A stretch of 64,000 nucleotides of DNA, taken from positions 525,999 to 589,998 of the forward strand of contig CAYPYN010000002.1 of NCBI GenBank assembly GCA_964415295.1, read 5' to 3'. A program made the position numbers and the translations under genes. Below, piece after piece: positions 36,760-44,382 of the stretch (the stretch's first letter is position 1; the number at the start of each line of letters is the position of its first letter). This stretch comes from SB21 sp964415295 (lineage in GTDB: Bacteria; CLD3; SB21). The notes under the pieces were generated by a model, which saw only the letters and a program-made list of their open reading frames with translations, was not told the origin of the DNA and made no database searches.

Positions 36760-36798
36760 AAAAGACCTCTTTGAATCTCAAAGAGGTCTTTTTTTTTG
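36760..36798 (+). terminator. Strong intrinsic terminator
   Basis: 15-bp perfect arms (36760-36774 and 36778-36792, AAAAGACCTCTTTGA type) with a 3-nt loop and a run of T; terminates the giant protein gene. Confidence 0.95.
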
Positions 36799-36999
36799 CC
36801 AACCATACGTGAGCGGGATCACCGATTCCTGTGACGTCCGCCGCACGCCGCTGCCATAAAATCATTGCATTGTGATTTAATACCACACGCTTTTTCAAAC
36901 ATACACGAACGCAATTCAATAAAAACCAACGCGCTTCCAATTGGCAAGGTTCTTGGATAATAACGATCCGGGATGACAAACAAAAAGGATGGTGGCTTT

Positions 37000-37089
37000 A
37001 TGACTCACTCTCAGATCAACGACCGATGGCTGATCTACGTTTACTGCCTCATCAAATTGAGTGTGCTGTTTCTTTTTAGTCTCAAATAA
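37000..37089 (+). CDS. Candidate small membrane peptide (29-38 residues)
   Basis: Short ORF between two strong terminators, so it belongs to its own transcript. From ATG 37000 it encodes 29 residues: a polar start (MTHSQINDRW) and a hydrophobic helix (LIYVYCLIKLSVLFLFSLK). AAGGA at 36985-36989 gives a 10-nt spacing. An in-frame ATG at 36973 would add nine residues. The transcript ends in the hairpin at 37120-37161. It could equally be an incidental ORF within a small RNA. No family recognised. Confidence 0.35.
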   Translation: MTHSQINDRWLIYVYCLIKLSVLFLFSLK

Positions 37090-37119
37090 GAAAACAATCC
37101 GACTCCTCCTTCTTCAGGC

Positions 37120-37161
37120 AAGTGCAGAACGTGTGCGTGACCGTTCTGCACTTTGCTTTTT
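37120..37161 (+). terminator. Intrinsic terminator of a short orphan transcript
   Basis: 12-bp perfect arms AAGTGCAGAACG (37120-37131) / CGTTCTGCACTT (37142-37153), 10-nt loop, then TGCTTTTT. It has no annotated gene before it other than the 29-38 residue ORF. Confidence 0.8.
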
Positions 37162-37284
37162 CTGACCAATCGGTTCTTATTCATCATATACGTCCAAATA
37201 CCAACAACAATGTCTTGTACAAATACGATGTGTTAGAAATTCACATAATCCCCAACACTTAATTGAATTTATTGAGTTTACCGA

Positions 37285-37301
37285 TTGGCACCCCAATTGC
37301 A
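37285..37301 (+). promoter_or_regulatory. Sigma-54 (-24/-12) promoter
   Basis: TTGGCACCCCAATTGCA: TGGCAC at -24 and TTGCA at -12 with exactly 10 bp between the GG and GC dinucleotides, matching the RpoN consensus. Predicted start near 37313, about 45 nt before the ATG at 37358. No enhancer-binding activator is encoded in the window. Confidence 0.75.
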
Positions 37302-37357
37302 GTGATCTATGTCACGAACTTGAAACCAATCAAACAGATTTAAGAGGAGTTACTAAA

Positions 37358-38047
37358 ATGAAAAAGCTAATGTTGACCATAGCCGCGGCGGTGATGAGTT
37401 TAAACACGCTTGTCGCCCAGGAAAACAGCCTTGAGAACAAGGTGGATAGTCTTTTGGTCTATCAGAAGCAACTGATGGACTATCAGCAGAGGATGTATAC
37501 GGAAGTGAAATATGAAGATCCCCTCGAAGGTAAGAGGGCGGGTATCGAGTTCAATCCGGTCTACACGCTGGTAGCCAGCACCAGCAAAAAGGCCTTTGCT
37601 CTGAGCGGATCGTATTCCCGGTTTGATCTTGACCGCAAAGCCGAAGTGGCCTTCCCGTTCTTTTATGGAAAGCTGGACGATAACCGCTTATTCACTTTGG
37701 ATATGCATTACCGGAAATTCCTTGGAAAACATCAGAACGGTTTTTATCTCAGCGGCGGTCTGCGGTTTGCGCATGTCGAAGGAACGGAAGAGGATTACGA
37801 TTATTACTATAATAGCACGTATGGGTATTATGACTACTATTATAATGAACGCAAGGTCAAAACCAATAAGATCGGTATAATGTTCGGTATCGGATACCGT
37901 TACTTTACGAAAAGCGGTTTTTATTGGGGCACCAGTCTGAGCGCGGGAAGGTATTTGACCGGAAATAACAATATTGAATCGGGTTTCCTGGATGGAACTA
38001 AACTGATCATTGATTTTGAGATCCTGAAATTCGGCGTGACTTTCTGA
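37358..38047 (+). CDS. Putative outer-membrane beta-barrel protein under sigma-54 control
   Basis: 229 residues. Signal peptide ~1-20 (cleavage after LVA). A short coiled-coil-like stretch (SLENKVDSLLVYQKQLMDYQQ) precedes alternating amphipathic strands (AGIEFNPVYTLVAS, FALSGSYSRFD, NGFYLSGGLRFAHV, IGIMFGIGYRYF, FYWGTSLSAGRY) and an aromatic C-terminal Phe, as in small outer-membrane barrels. A loop at ~147-162 is almost all Tyr, Asp and Asn (DYDYYYNSTYGYYDYYYNE), a possible metal- or surface-binding segment. RBS AAGAGGAG. Monocistronic, closed by a strong terminator. Confidence 0.72.
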   Translation: MKKLMLTIAAAVMSLNTLVAQENSLENKVDSLLVYQKQLMDYQQRMYTEVKYEDPLEGKRAGIEFNPVYTLVASTSKKAFALSGSYSRFDLDRKAEVAFPFFYGKLDDNRLFTLDMHYRKFLGKHQNGFYLSGGLRFAHVEGTEEDYDYYYNSTYGYYDYYYNERKVKTNKIGIMFGIGYRYFTKSGFYWGTSLSAGRYLTGNNNIESGFLDGTKLIIDFEILKFGVTF

Positions 38048-38065
38048 TAACTTCTTTTTGTGGCG

Positions 38066-38099
38066 AAAAAGTCCCGGCAATCGTCGGGGCTTTTTTTTT
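38066..38099 (+). terminator. Intrinsic terminator
   Basis: 11-bp arms AAAAAGTCCCG / CGGGGCTTTTT with one G-T pair, followed by a nine-T run; ends the barrel-protein gene. Confidence 0.88.
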
Positions 38100-38110
38100 G
38101 CCGGAAAATG

Positions 38111-38137
38111 AAAAAGCCCCGGAAAATCCGGGGCCTT
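38111..38137 (-). terminator. Intrinsic terminator of the 50-residue membrane protein gene
   Basis: GCCCCGGA (38116-38123) / TCCGGGGC (38127-38134), 3-nt loop, followed on the minus strand by a T-tract. Confidence 0.85.
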
Positions 38138-38151
38138 AGGGTTACTTCTGA

Positions 38152-38304
38152 CTATTTGTCCAAAATGATGAGTGCCCCCGCGGCTATGGCCACAATGCCG
38201 AGGATCGTGTGGAGCGCGGGCGTTCCCAATCCCAGCAGCGGCAATAAGCCGATTAAGATCAGGTATGCGCCCAGCAGAATATGACCGAGTTTTTTCGTGA
38301 TCAT
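38152..38304 (-). CDS. Small two-helix membrane protein (50 residues)
   Basis: Encoded by ATG at 38304 with an excellent RBS (CAGGAGGAGATC). The product starts MITKKLGHILLGAYLILIG, continues through a LPLLGLG turn and a second helix (TILGIVAIAAGALIILD), and ends in Lys. Two TM helices joined by a short turn; similar ~50-residue proteins occur in many bacteria without assigned function. Its own terminator follows, and it is convergent with the barrel gene. Confidence 0.75.
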   Translation of the reverse strand: MITKKLGHILLGAYLILIGLLPLLGLGTPALHTILGIVAIAAGALIILDK

Positions 38305-38447
38305 GATCTCCTCCTGTTTTTAAAAAGATAATTGGTTAAACACAAGTTAAGCCACGATGCGCGCATAAGCAAGCCGTCCGGCAAAAAAATATTCCATTTG
38401 TTGATACGATTCTCTATGTTTCGGTCGTAAAATCAACCCCGGAAATC

Positions 38448-39395
38448 ATGAACCGTACCGACCGTCTCATAGGAATTGTCTTGCTTCTTCACAGCCGCCG
38501 GATCGTCCGAGCCAAAGACATCGCGCGCCACTTCGGGATCACCATCCGGACCGTGTACCGGGATATGAAAGCCTTGAACGAAGCCGGTGTGCCCATTGCG
38601 GCGGAATCGGGCGAAGGGTATTCACTCGTTGAAGGTTATCATCTGCCTCCGGTCATGTTCACACAGGAAGAAGCGGCCGCTTTGTATACGGGCGGAGAAC
38701 TCACGCGCCGCTTCACAGACCGTTCCATGCAGCCCCATGTCGAATCCGCTTTGACGAAGATCCTGGCCGTGCTGCCCGCGGAAAAAAAGGAATTTCTTGA
38801 GAAGCTGGGCGATTCCACCGCTATTCATACACCCCCGTCACGATTCAAAGAAGGATTCCGAGACGACGTGATCGCACTGATTCAGGATGCGGTCGTTCAT
38901 CGTCGCATACTCTCGCTGGAATACCTCACCAACAGCCGCGGCGACCTGACGAACCGCAAGGTAGAACCGCTGGGCGTGGTCTATTATTCCAACTACTGGC
39001 ACCTGATCGGTTACTGCCGGCTTCGCAAAGATTTCCGTGACTTCAGAACCGACCGCATCAAAAATCTCACTGTACTCGACGAATGCTTCCCGCCCAGGAA
39101 GGATTTTTCTCTTGAAGCTTACCTGAAAAGGCAGGATGAAACGGAAGGTCTGACGGAAGTACGGCTCAAATTCCATAACTCCGTCGCATCGTATATCAAG
39201 GAGCGCTATTACTTCGGCCTCGTCAACCAGGAATCCGTTCAGGACGGCGTGATCATGACCTTCATGGTTCCGTCGATCGAACTCATGACCGGATGGATAT
39301 TGTCATACGGAGATCTCGTGGAAGTGCTGGCGCCGGCGGAAATGAAAGGCCTCCTACTGGAACAGGCGAAGAAATTGGTTAGGCTGTACACCTGA
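38448..39395 (+). CDS. YafY/PafC-type transcriptional regulator (HTH plus WYL domain)
   Basis: 315 residues. N-terminal HTH_11/DeoR-like winged helix: RTDRLIGIVLLLHSRRIVRA, then IARHFGITIRTVYRDMKALNEAG (recognition helix). A central helical region precedes the WYL domain (~140-225: ILSLEYLTNSRGDLTNRKVEPLGVVYYSNYWHLIGYCR, then FRTDRIKNL) and a WCX-like C-terminal domain ending SYGDLVEVLAPAEMKG. WYL domains sense nucleic-acid or nucleotide ligands, and regulators of this type often control damage responses. Target genes are not evident. Confidence 0.9.
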   Translation: MNRTDRLIGIVLLLHSRRIVRAKDIARHFGITIRTVYRDMKALNEAGVPIAAESGEGYSLVEGYHLPPVMFTQEEAAALYTGGELTRRFTDRSMQPHVESALTKILAVLPAEKKEFLEKLGDSTAIHTPPSRFKEGFRDDVIALIQDAVVHRRILSLEYLTNSRGDLTNRKVEPLGVVYYSNYWHLIGYCRLRKDFRDFRTDRIKNLTVLDECFPPRKDFSLEAYLKRQDETEGLTEVRLKFHNSVASYIKERYYFGLVNQESVQDGVIMTFMVPSIELMTGWILSYGDLVEVLAPAEMKGLLLEQAKKLVRLYT

Positions 39396-39504
39396 CTCGC
39401 AATGCTTGCGTTGTTGTTCAAATTACTCATACCATTATTTACAGACCCTCCGTGCCGAACAAATGCGCCCGGTAGGAAAGACTTGACTTCACAAAAAAAA
39501 AAGT

Positions 39505-39529
39505 TACATTATTACAGTTCCACTATAAT
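39505..39529 (+). promoter_or_regulatory. Candidate promoter of the 39555 lipoprotein gene
   Basis: TATAAT at 39524-39529, 25 nt before the ATG but without a good -35. An alternative TTGACT (39483) -N16- TACATT (39505) lies just upstream. One of these probably drives the gene. Confidence 0.4.
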
Positions 39530-39554
39530 AACCCACTTAAATATTGGAGGTCCT

Positions 39555-40394
39555 ATGAAACCGATCAAAAGGATCGTTGTATCATGCCTAATTCTTAGTT
39601 TTATTTTTTTCAGCTGCGGTACGGATGAGAATGGGAATGTGGTCATTATTCCGGACCTGACCAACATATTGGTGATTTCGAATGCAACTTATGACAACGA
39701 ATGGATCCAAACGAATTTTCCGACGCATATGAGCGGATTTGATTTCGAAACCTGGAATTTTGCCGACAGCGTACCCACCGTAGAACAACTAAATCAGTAC
39801 GACGCCGTTTTGCTGTTTGAAAACGGCACCGAAGGCGCCATATGCGACTCCGTCGGAGACCGGATGTACGATTTTGTCATGAACGGAGGCAACCTTGTTC
39901 TGGGCACTTTTTATTGGCAAGACCGCTCGGACGGAGGTTATGAGGAAAACGGCTGGGGAAATCTGGAAAGCATCGATCCGATCATCGCCAATGAAGGTGA
40001 TGCCTACTACGATGATACGCTCGGGACGTGGATCAACCATCCTTTGACGCGCGGCCTGGACACCATCACATGCGAATACGGCGCCGGGTATGATTCATTG
40101 CGCTCCGATGCCAAGGCGGTAGCTTGGTGGAACAACGGGGAGGTATTCATGGCTTATAACAAACCGGGTGGTCGGATTGTAGCGCTGACCCTCTGGCCGG
40201 CCGAACCCGAACAGAACCCGGATTATATTTATAACGGTTTCTTCCGCGCCTGGGAAAACGCCCTGTTGTATGCCGCATGGGGAGGAACCAGAGAAAAGGC
40301 AAATAGTACGAGCTATCCTTTGTTCAAACCCGGTATGGATGTGGTCAAAAAGAACAGCGAGAAGAGCCGCCCTGCAAAAGGTGGAAGCCGATAA
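39555..40394 (+). CDS. Lipoprotein with flavodoxin/GATase-like domain
   Basis: 279 residues. The start at 39555 follows TTGGAGG and begins a type II signal with lipobox IFFSC; the open frame extends further upstream without an RBS. The body (~35-250) matches the plan of the second inserted domain in the 1725-residue protein: NILVISNATYD, NQYDAVLLFENG, VMNGGNLVLGTFYW, HPLTRGLDTITCEYGAGYD, GGRIVALTLWP. These resemble the ThuA/GATase-1-like fold, but no catalytic Cys-His pair is evident. Function unknown. Confidence 0.75.
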   Translation: MKPIKRIVVSCLILSFIFFSCGTDENGNVVIIPDLTNILVISNATYDNEWIQTNFPTHMSGFDFETWNFADSVPTVEQLNQYDAVLLFENGTEGAICDSVGDRMYDFVMNGGNLVLGTFYWQDRSDGGYEENGWGNLESIDPIIANEGDAYYDDTLGTWINHPLTRGLDTITCEYGAGYDSLRSDAKAVAWWNNGEVFMAYNKPGGRIVALTLWPAEPEQNPDYIYNGFFRAWENALLYAAWGGTREKANSTSYPLFKPGMDVVKKNSEKSRPAKGGSR

Positions 40395-40418
40395 ATAGTC
40401 TCTGATAAGATTTTTGTT

Positions 40419-40449
40419 AAAAGCTGTCCGGTTTCGGGCAGCTTTTTTT
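40419..40449 (+). terminator. Intrinsic terminator
   Basis: 12-bp arms AAAAGCTGTCCG / CGGGCAGCTTTT with a GTTT loop and seven T; ends the lipoprotein gene. Confidence 0.92.
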
Positions 40450-40506
40450 ATTTCGCTGCTGACATAAGGCTGTCACAACACCACCCTATCTTCTGGAAAA
40501 CAGAAT

Positions 40507-40761
40507 ATGAAAACAAAAGATCCCCAGTCCCTTGGAATAGGACCCAAAAGCACGGCGAGGCTCAATCGTGTCGGCATCTTCACACGCGACGATCTTGAAA
40601 GAATAGGATCTGTCGAGGCTTATCTCAGGGTCAAACGCGTTTTCCCGAACGCTACGCTGAATCTCCTTTACGGCCTCGAATCCGTACTGATGGACATCCA
40701 CTGGACGAAACTGCCGAAAGACGTAAAAGCCCGCCTGAAAGAAGAAGCGGGAATTATTTGA
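40507..40761 (+). CDS. Stand-alone TfoX C-terminal domain protein
   Basis: 84 residues equal to the helix-hairpin-helix-like C-terminal domain of TfoX/Sxy: LGIGPKSTARLNRVGIFTRDDL, VEAYLRVKR, NLLYGLESVLMDIHWTKLP. Full-length Sxy/TfoX activates competence genes; stand-alone C-domains are common but uncharacterised. It starts the plus-strand cluster of small stress/repair genes. Confidence 0.88.
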   Translation: MKTKDPQSLGIGPKSTARLNRVGIFTRDDLERIGSVEAYLRVKRVFPNATLNLLYGLESVLMDIHWTKLPKDVKARLKEEAGII

Positions 40762-40838
40762 CCCTGCTGACATAAGGTTGTCACCGGTTGTAATTACATT
40801 AATTCTATAACAAATCCACAATCCAACAGGTAGTTGCT

Positions 40839-41006
40839 ATGAAAAGAAAGTGGCTTTATATTCTTTTAACCGTTTTGACGTCCTGTTCGGCGGGACCGCA
40901 AAGGAATGAAGGCGTGGTCGAGGTCGTTGTTGCCAGGGTCAAGCCCGAATACGTGAGCCCCATGCCGCAATGGGCAGCCTATGCGCGGAAGATCATCGAG
41001 ACCTGA
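40839..41006 (+). CDS. Small lipoprotein, probably the truncated start of an ABM-like domain protein
   Basis: 55 residues; RBS ACAGGTAG. Lipobox LLTVLTSC, then VVEVVVARVKPEYVSPMPQWA, which reads like the first strand and helix of an antibiotic-biosynthesis-monooxygenase (dimeric alpha-beta barrel) domain. The TGA at 41004 comes where such a domain would continue. In the frame that starts at 41003 the sequence reads LTYDSVLINSINEKNY, a plausible continuation, and then runs into the DinB gene start. This suggests a frameshifted or decayed gene; a genuine 55-residue lipoprotein is the alternative. Confidence 0.45.
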   Translation: MKRKWLYILLTVLTSCSAGPQRNEGVVEVVVARVKPEYVSPMPQWAAYARKIIET

Positions 41007-41048
41007 CATACGATTCCGTACTGATCAACTCCATAAACGAAAAGAACT

Positions 41049-41582
41049 ATGAAAAAGACCAACAAAACGCTGAAGAATTTCGAAAAAATCTGTTCCGTCT
41101 GGATCGAAGCTCTGGACCGTTACGACGAATCATCCTTCGCCCGAAAACCCGATCAGGACAGCTGGTCCATCGGCCAGGTGTACAATCATCTCGTAACCGG
41201 GACCAACCGCTTCCACCTTCAGATGATCGCGGCATGCCTCGAAAACCGCGGAAAGGAGATCAAAGGCGGTAAAAAATTTCCGGGCAAATTTGTTTTCTTC
41301 ACAGGCAGTTTCCCCAATACGCGGATCAAAGTTCCGCCCTCGGACGCCTACACACCCAAACAGCCCGCAAGCCGGGAAGAGATGCGCGAAGGCTTGAAAC
41401 AACTCATTCAGTCGATGCGCGGTTTGACGGAAAGAATCGATGCGGCCTCGGACACCATGAAAGCCGAACATCCGGCTTTCGGTTACCTTAACGCGAAGGA
41501 ATGGTTCCGCCTGATCGAAATGCATTTCCGCCATCACCTGAGGCAGAAACAAAGACTGGACCAATTTATCGGCATTAAATAA
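41049..41582 (+). CDS. DinB/YfiT-like metalloenzyme family protein
   Basis: 177 residues forming a DinB-like four-helix bundle. The first conserved His is in SWSIGQVYNHLVTG and the second pair in MHFRHHLRQKQRLD, the usual metal triad positions. Members include thiol-S-transferases, among them bacillithiol transferases. The nearby YtxJ-type protein makes a thiol-transferase role plausible but not proven. One nt separates it from the next gene. Confidence 0.87.
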   Translation: MKKTNKTLKNFEKICSVWIEALDRYDESSFARKPDQDSWSIGQVYNHLVTGTNRFHLQMIAACLENRGKEIKGGKKFPGKFVFFTGSFPNTRIKVPPSDAYTPKQPASREEMREGLKQLIQSMRGLTERIDAASDTMKAEHPAFGYLNAKEWFRLIEMHFRHHLRQKQRLDQFIGIK

Positions 41583-41583
41583 A

Positions 41584-41982
41584 ATGAAAGAAACCCCAAT
41601 GAAGAATAAAAAATCTCCATTCCTCGGCCTGCGTACTCTGGTTTACTACGTTCCGGATCTCGATGCCGGGAAAAAATGGTACAGCGAGGTTCTCGGATTG
41701 GATCCTTATTTCGATCAACCCTTCTACGTCGGTTACAATGTCGGCGGCTTCGAAGTTGGCCTGGTCCCGATCGAAGAGGGTGTCGTATTCGGAAGCAGCA
41801 CGTTGACGTATCTGGGCGTGGAAGATGCGTCGGCAGCGCTTCAGCGGCTATTGTCGCTCGGTGCGGCGCCCTATCACGGCATACAGGATGTGGGCGACGG
41901 CATTCTGGTCGGCGCCGTACGCGATCCCTTCGGCAATATTTTCGGAGTGATACAAAATCCGCATTTTAAGATCGAATCTTAA
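41584..41982 (+). CDS. VOC-family (glyoxalase/bleomycin-resistance fold) protein
   Basis: 132 residues. LRTLVYYVPDLDAGKKWYSEVLG (N-terminal beta-alpha-beta unit), FYVGYNVGGFEVGLVP, LTYLGVEDASAALQRLLSLGA and AVRDPFGNIFGVIQNP (C-terminal metal-ligand strand). Single-module VOC protein that dimerises; substrate unknown. The first ATG lies right after the DinB stop, and a second ATG six codons in (41599) is also possible. Co-transcribed with DinB and the following AlkC-like gene. Confidence 0.88.
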   Translation: MKETPMKNKKSPFLGLRTLVYYVPDLDAGKKWYSEVLGLDPYFDQPFYVGYNVGGFEVGLVPIEEGVVFGSSTLTYLGVEDASAALQRLLSLGAAPYHGIQDVGDGILVGAVRDPFGNIFGVIQNPHFKIES

Positions 41983-41991
41983 GGAAACCGT

Positions 41992-43092
41992 ATGGCCGAA
42001 GCGCTCAAACACCTTTACGGCAAAGATTATATCGATCTTTTGTCCGTGGAGATCGTCAAAGAATTTCCGGATTTCCCGGCCGACCGGTTCCGCAAAACGG
42101 TCTTTGATCATAACTGGCCCGAGCTGGAACTCAAACAGCGCATGCGCCGCATCAGCGAGTGCCTGCGTACGGCCCTGCCTGAAGATTACGTGACGGCCGT
42201 GGAAACCCTGATGCGGGTTCGTCCCCGCATGACCGGCCTCAAGTACATCGGCTTTGCCAACATCTGTTTCGCCGATTTTGTGTCTTGTTTCGGATTGGAG
42301 CATTTTGCGGTTTCCATTCCGGCGCTGGAACTTTTTACTATCGACAGCAGTTCGGAATTTGCCGTTCGTCCTTTCATCCTGCGTTATCCCGAAGCGATGA
42401 TGAAACAGATGCTGATGTGGGCGCATCATCCGCATGAACACGTGCGCCGGCTGGCCAGCGAAGGCTGCCGTCCGCGTCTCCCGTGGGCGATGGGATTGCC
42501 TGCGTTCAAGAAAGATCCGTCGCCGATCCTTCCGATCCTTGAGAAACTGAAGAACGATCCGTCGGAATTCGTCCGCCGCAGCGTTGCCAATAACCTCAAC
42601 GACATCGCGAAAGATCATCCGGATCTGGTGATCCGGCTTGCGCGTCGGTGGAGCGGCCATAGCGGCGCCACCGACCGACTGATACGGCACGCGTGCCGAA
42701 CTCTGCTCAAACGCGGCCATTCCGGGACATTGGCCCACTTCGGATTCAATGACCGCACGCCCGTAAAAGCGGAAAGACTGAAATTGTCCTCCGCGGCCGT
42801 GACCATCGGCGGACGGCTCGGTTTTTCATTCATCGTACGTTCGCCTAAAAAGCAAAAAGTGCGCATGGAATACGCGATCGGTTTTGTGACATCCTCAGGC
42901 AAACGCTCCAGAAAGATATTCAAGATCGGCGAGACCATTCTTACAAAGGATACACCGCTTGCCGTGTCGCGAACGCACAGTTTCCGCGACCTCACGATCC
43001 GCAAACACTTCCCGGGCCTACACACGCTCGCCGTCGTGATCAATGGCAAAGAACGCGCACGCCGGGAGTTCCGTCTGAAATCCAAAAAGTGA
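41992..43092 (+). CDS. DNA alkylation repair glycosylase, AlkC-like, with C-terminal Ig-like domain
   Basis: 366 residues. HEAT-like helical repeats fill ~1-245, with LASEGCRPRLPWAMGLPAF and DPSEFVRRSVANNLNDIAKD typical of the AlkC/AlkD superfamily. Residues ~250-366 are strand-rich (LKLSSAAVTIGGRLGFSF, MEYAIGFVTSSGKRSRKIFK, LAVVINGKERARREFRLK), consistent with the Ig-like domain described for AlkC. It excises cationic alkylated bases (3-methyladenine, 3-methylcytosine). RBS TAAGGAAA. A second alkyl-base glycosylase of AlkD type is at 45501. Confidence 0.88.
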   Translation: MAEALKHLYGKDYIDLLSVEIVKEFPDFPADRFRKTVFDHNWPELELKQRMRRISECLRTALPEDYVTAVETLMRVRPRMTGLKYIGFANICFADFVSCFGLEHFAVSIPALELFTIDSSSEFAVRPFILRYPEAMMKQMLMWAHHPHEHVRRLASEGCRPRLPWAMGLPAFKKDPSPILPILEKLKNDPSEFVRRSVANNLNDIAKDHPDLVIRLARRWSGHSGATDRLIRHACRTLLKRGHSGTLAHFGFNDRTPVKAERLKLSSAAVTIGGRLGFSFIVRSPKKQKVRMEYAIGFVTSSGKRSRKIFKIGETILTKDTPLAVSRTHSFRDLTIRKHFPGLHTLAVVINGKERARREFRLKSKK

Positions 43093-43260
43093 ATGCGCAC
43101 CGTACGTTCTACGTGTTTTGTCGTAATTTGATCAGCCTCCGCTTAATGCTTGCATGATGACGCGTCGCGAGCGTAGATTGCAGAAAAAAATCAGGAATAA
43201 TCCCGACGATCGTGTGTTAGAGATTGTTAATCACCATGACTTTTACATAGGAGGACTGTT

Positions 43261-43899
43261 ATGTCCGTTTCGCTGATGTCCAAGAACCTGATCAACGAGT
43301 TCACCTCGGAGGCCGTTCATGATTTCTTGCCGGATTCCGTCGAGATCGACATTCTCAAGAATAACTACCGGCAGTTAATCGCTTCGACCGGCGAGGATCT
43401 TTCCCGCGACGGGCTTCTCAAAACGCCCGAACGCGCGGCCAAAGCCTGGAAAGCGCTGACCTCGGGTTATGAGACCGATCCGGCCATGATCCTCCGTTCC
43501 GCCGTTTTTGAAGAGGACTACCGCGACATGGTGATGGTGCACGATATCGAATTTTACTCCCTGTGCGAACATCACCTGCTTCCCTTCTTCGGGAAGGCGC
43601 ATATCGCTTATATACCCACCGGCCGCATCGTCGGTTTGAGCAAACTACCGAGAATGGTGGACGCGTTGGCCCGCCGACTGCAGGTGCAGGAGCGATTGAC
43701 CAAACAGATCGCCGATCTGATGGAAGAAACGCTGAAGCCGGCCGGCGTGGCCGTGCTGATCGAGGCTTCCCACATGTGCATGATGATGCGCGGCGTGGAA
43801 AAACAGCATTCGGCGACAACGACTTCCGCCTTGAGAGGCGTTTTTCTCTCCGATCCCGCCATGAGGGAGACCTTTTTGAAAAAGACGGGATCGCATTAG
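43261..43899 (+). CDS. folE: GTP cyclohydrolase I (FolE type)
   Basis: 212 residues. Converts GTP to 7,8-dihydroneopterin triphosphate, the first step of folate/pterin synthesis. Zn ligands are visible in YSLCEHHLLPFFGKAHIAY (Cys, His) and SHMCMMMRGVEKQHSATTT (Cys). The GLSKLPRMVDALARRLQVQE block and C-terminal ALRGVF are also canonical. N-terminal extension of ~25 residues. RBS TAGGAGGA. No other folate gene is adjacent; a tandem ThyX-like gene lies 13 kb away. Confidence 0.95.
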   Translation: MSVSLMSKNLINEFTSEAVHDFLPDSVEIDILKNNYRQLIASTGEDLSRDGLLKTPERAAKAWKALTSGYETDPAMILRSAVFEEDYRDMVMVHDIEFYSLCEHHLLPFFGKAHIAYIPTGRIVGLSKLPRMVDALARRLQVQERLTKQIADLMEETLKPAGVAVLIEASHMCMMMRGVEKQHSATTTSALRGVFLSDPAMRETFLKKTGSH

Positions 43900-44012
43900 A
43901 GCGCCGTCACGGACCGGCAGATTGGAATTGACTCTTAACTGCAACGCTTATAACTTGCACTCGTCGGTCCGGCCAAAGGCCCGGACGGCATACGGACTAT
44001 CGGAACCGGAAC

Positions 44013-44345
44013 ATGATCATCGATTTCTGCGGCGACGCCGATCTTGAACGTCTGCGGAATGCAGACCTGTCGATCCTTTTCAAACACAGTACCGCTTGCC
44101 CGGTCTCCTTCCGCGCATTCCGGGAAGTGCAGCTTTTTGCGGAACTCCATTCGGAGATCCCGGTCTTTCTGATCAAAGTGATCGAGCAGAGAACCTGGTC
44201 CGATCGTCTGGCCGAATTTTTCAATATCCGTCACGAATCACCCCAAGTGATCGTGATCCGGCGCGGCCGGGCGGCCGAACATGCCTCGCACGGACGTGTC
44301 ACCCGGGAGGTCATAGAAAAAGCCATACAGCAAGTTCCCGTATAA
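44013..44345 (+). CDS. ytxJ: YtxJ-family monothiol bacilliredoxin
   Basis: 110 residues with a thioredoxin-like fold and a single active-site Cys in LFKHSTACPVSFRAFRE, the hallmark of the bacillithiol-system protein YtxJ. The cis-Pro region is HESPQVIVIRRGRAAEHASHG. It is proposed to resolve mixed disulfides between proteins and bacillithiol. Its presence suggests this organism makes bacillithiol; synthesis genes are not in the window. Confidence 0.87.
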   Translation: MIIDFCGDADLERLRNADLSILFKHSTACPVSFRAFREVQLFAELHSEIPVFLIKVIEQRTWSDRLAEFFNIRHESPQVIVIRRGRAAEHASHGRVTREVIEKAIQQVPV

Positions 44346-44382
44346 ATAACCGATCCCTAAAACCAACTTCAGGAGGAGTGTC

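Noticed and set aside
35858..36979. 373-codon minus-strand open frame crossing a terminator
   Set aside because: It runs through the strong terminator and antisense to the sorting domain of the giant protein; no motifs.
38060..38284. 74-codon plus-strand open frame
   Set aside because: It crosses two terminators; the minus strand instead carries a 50-residue membrane protein with a perfect RBS.
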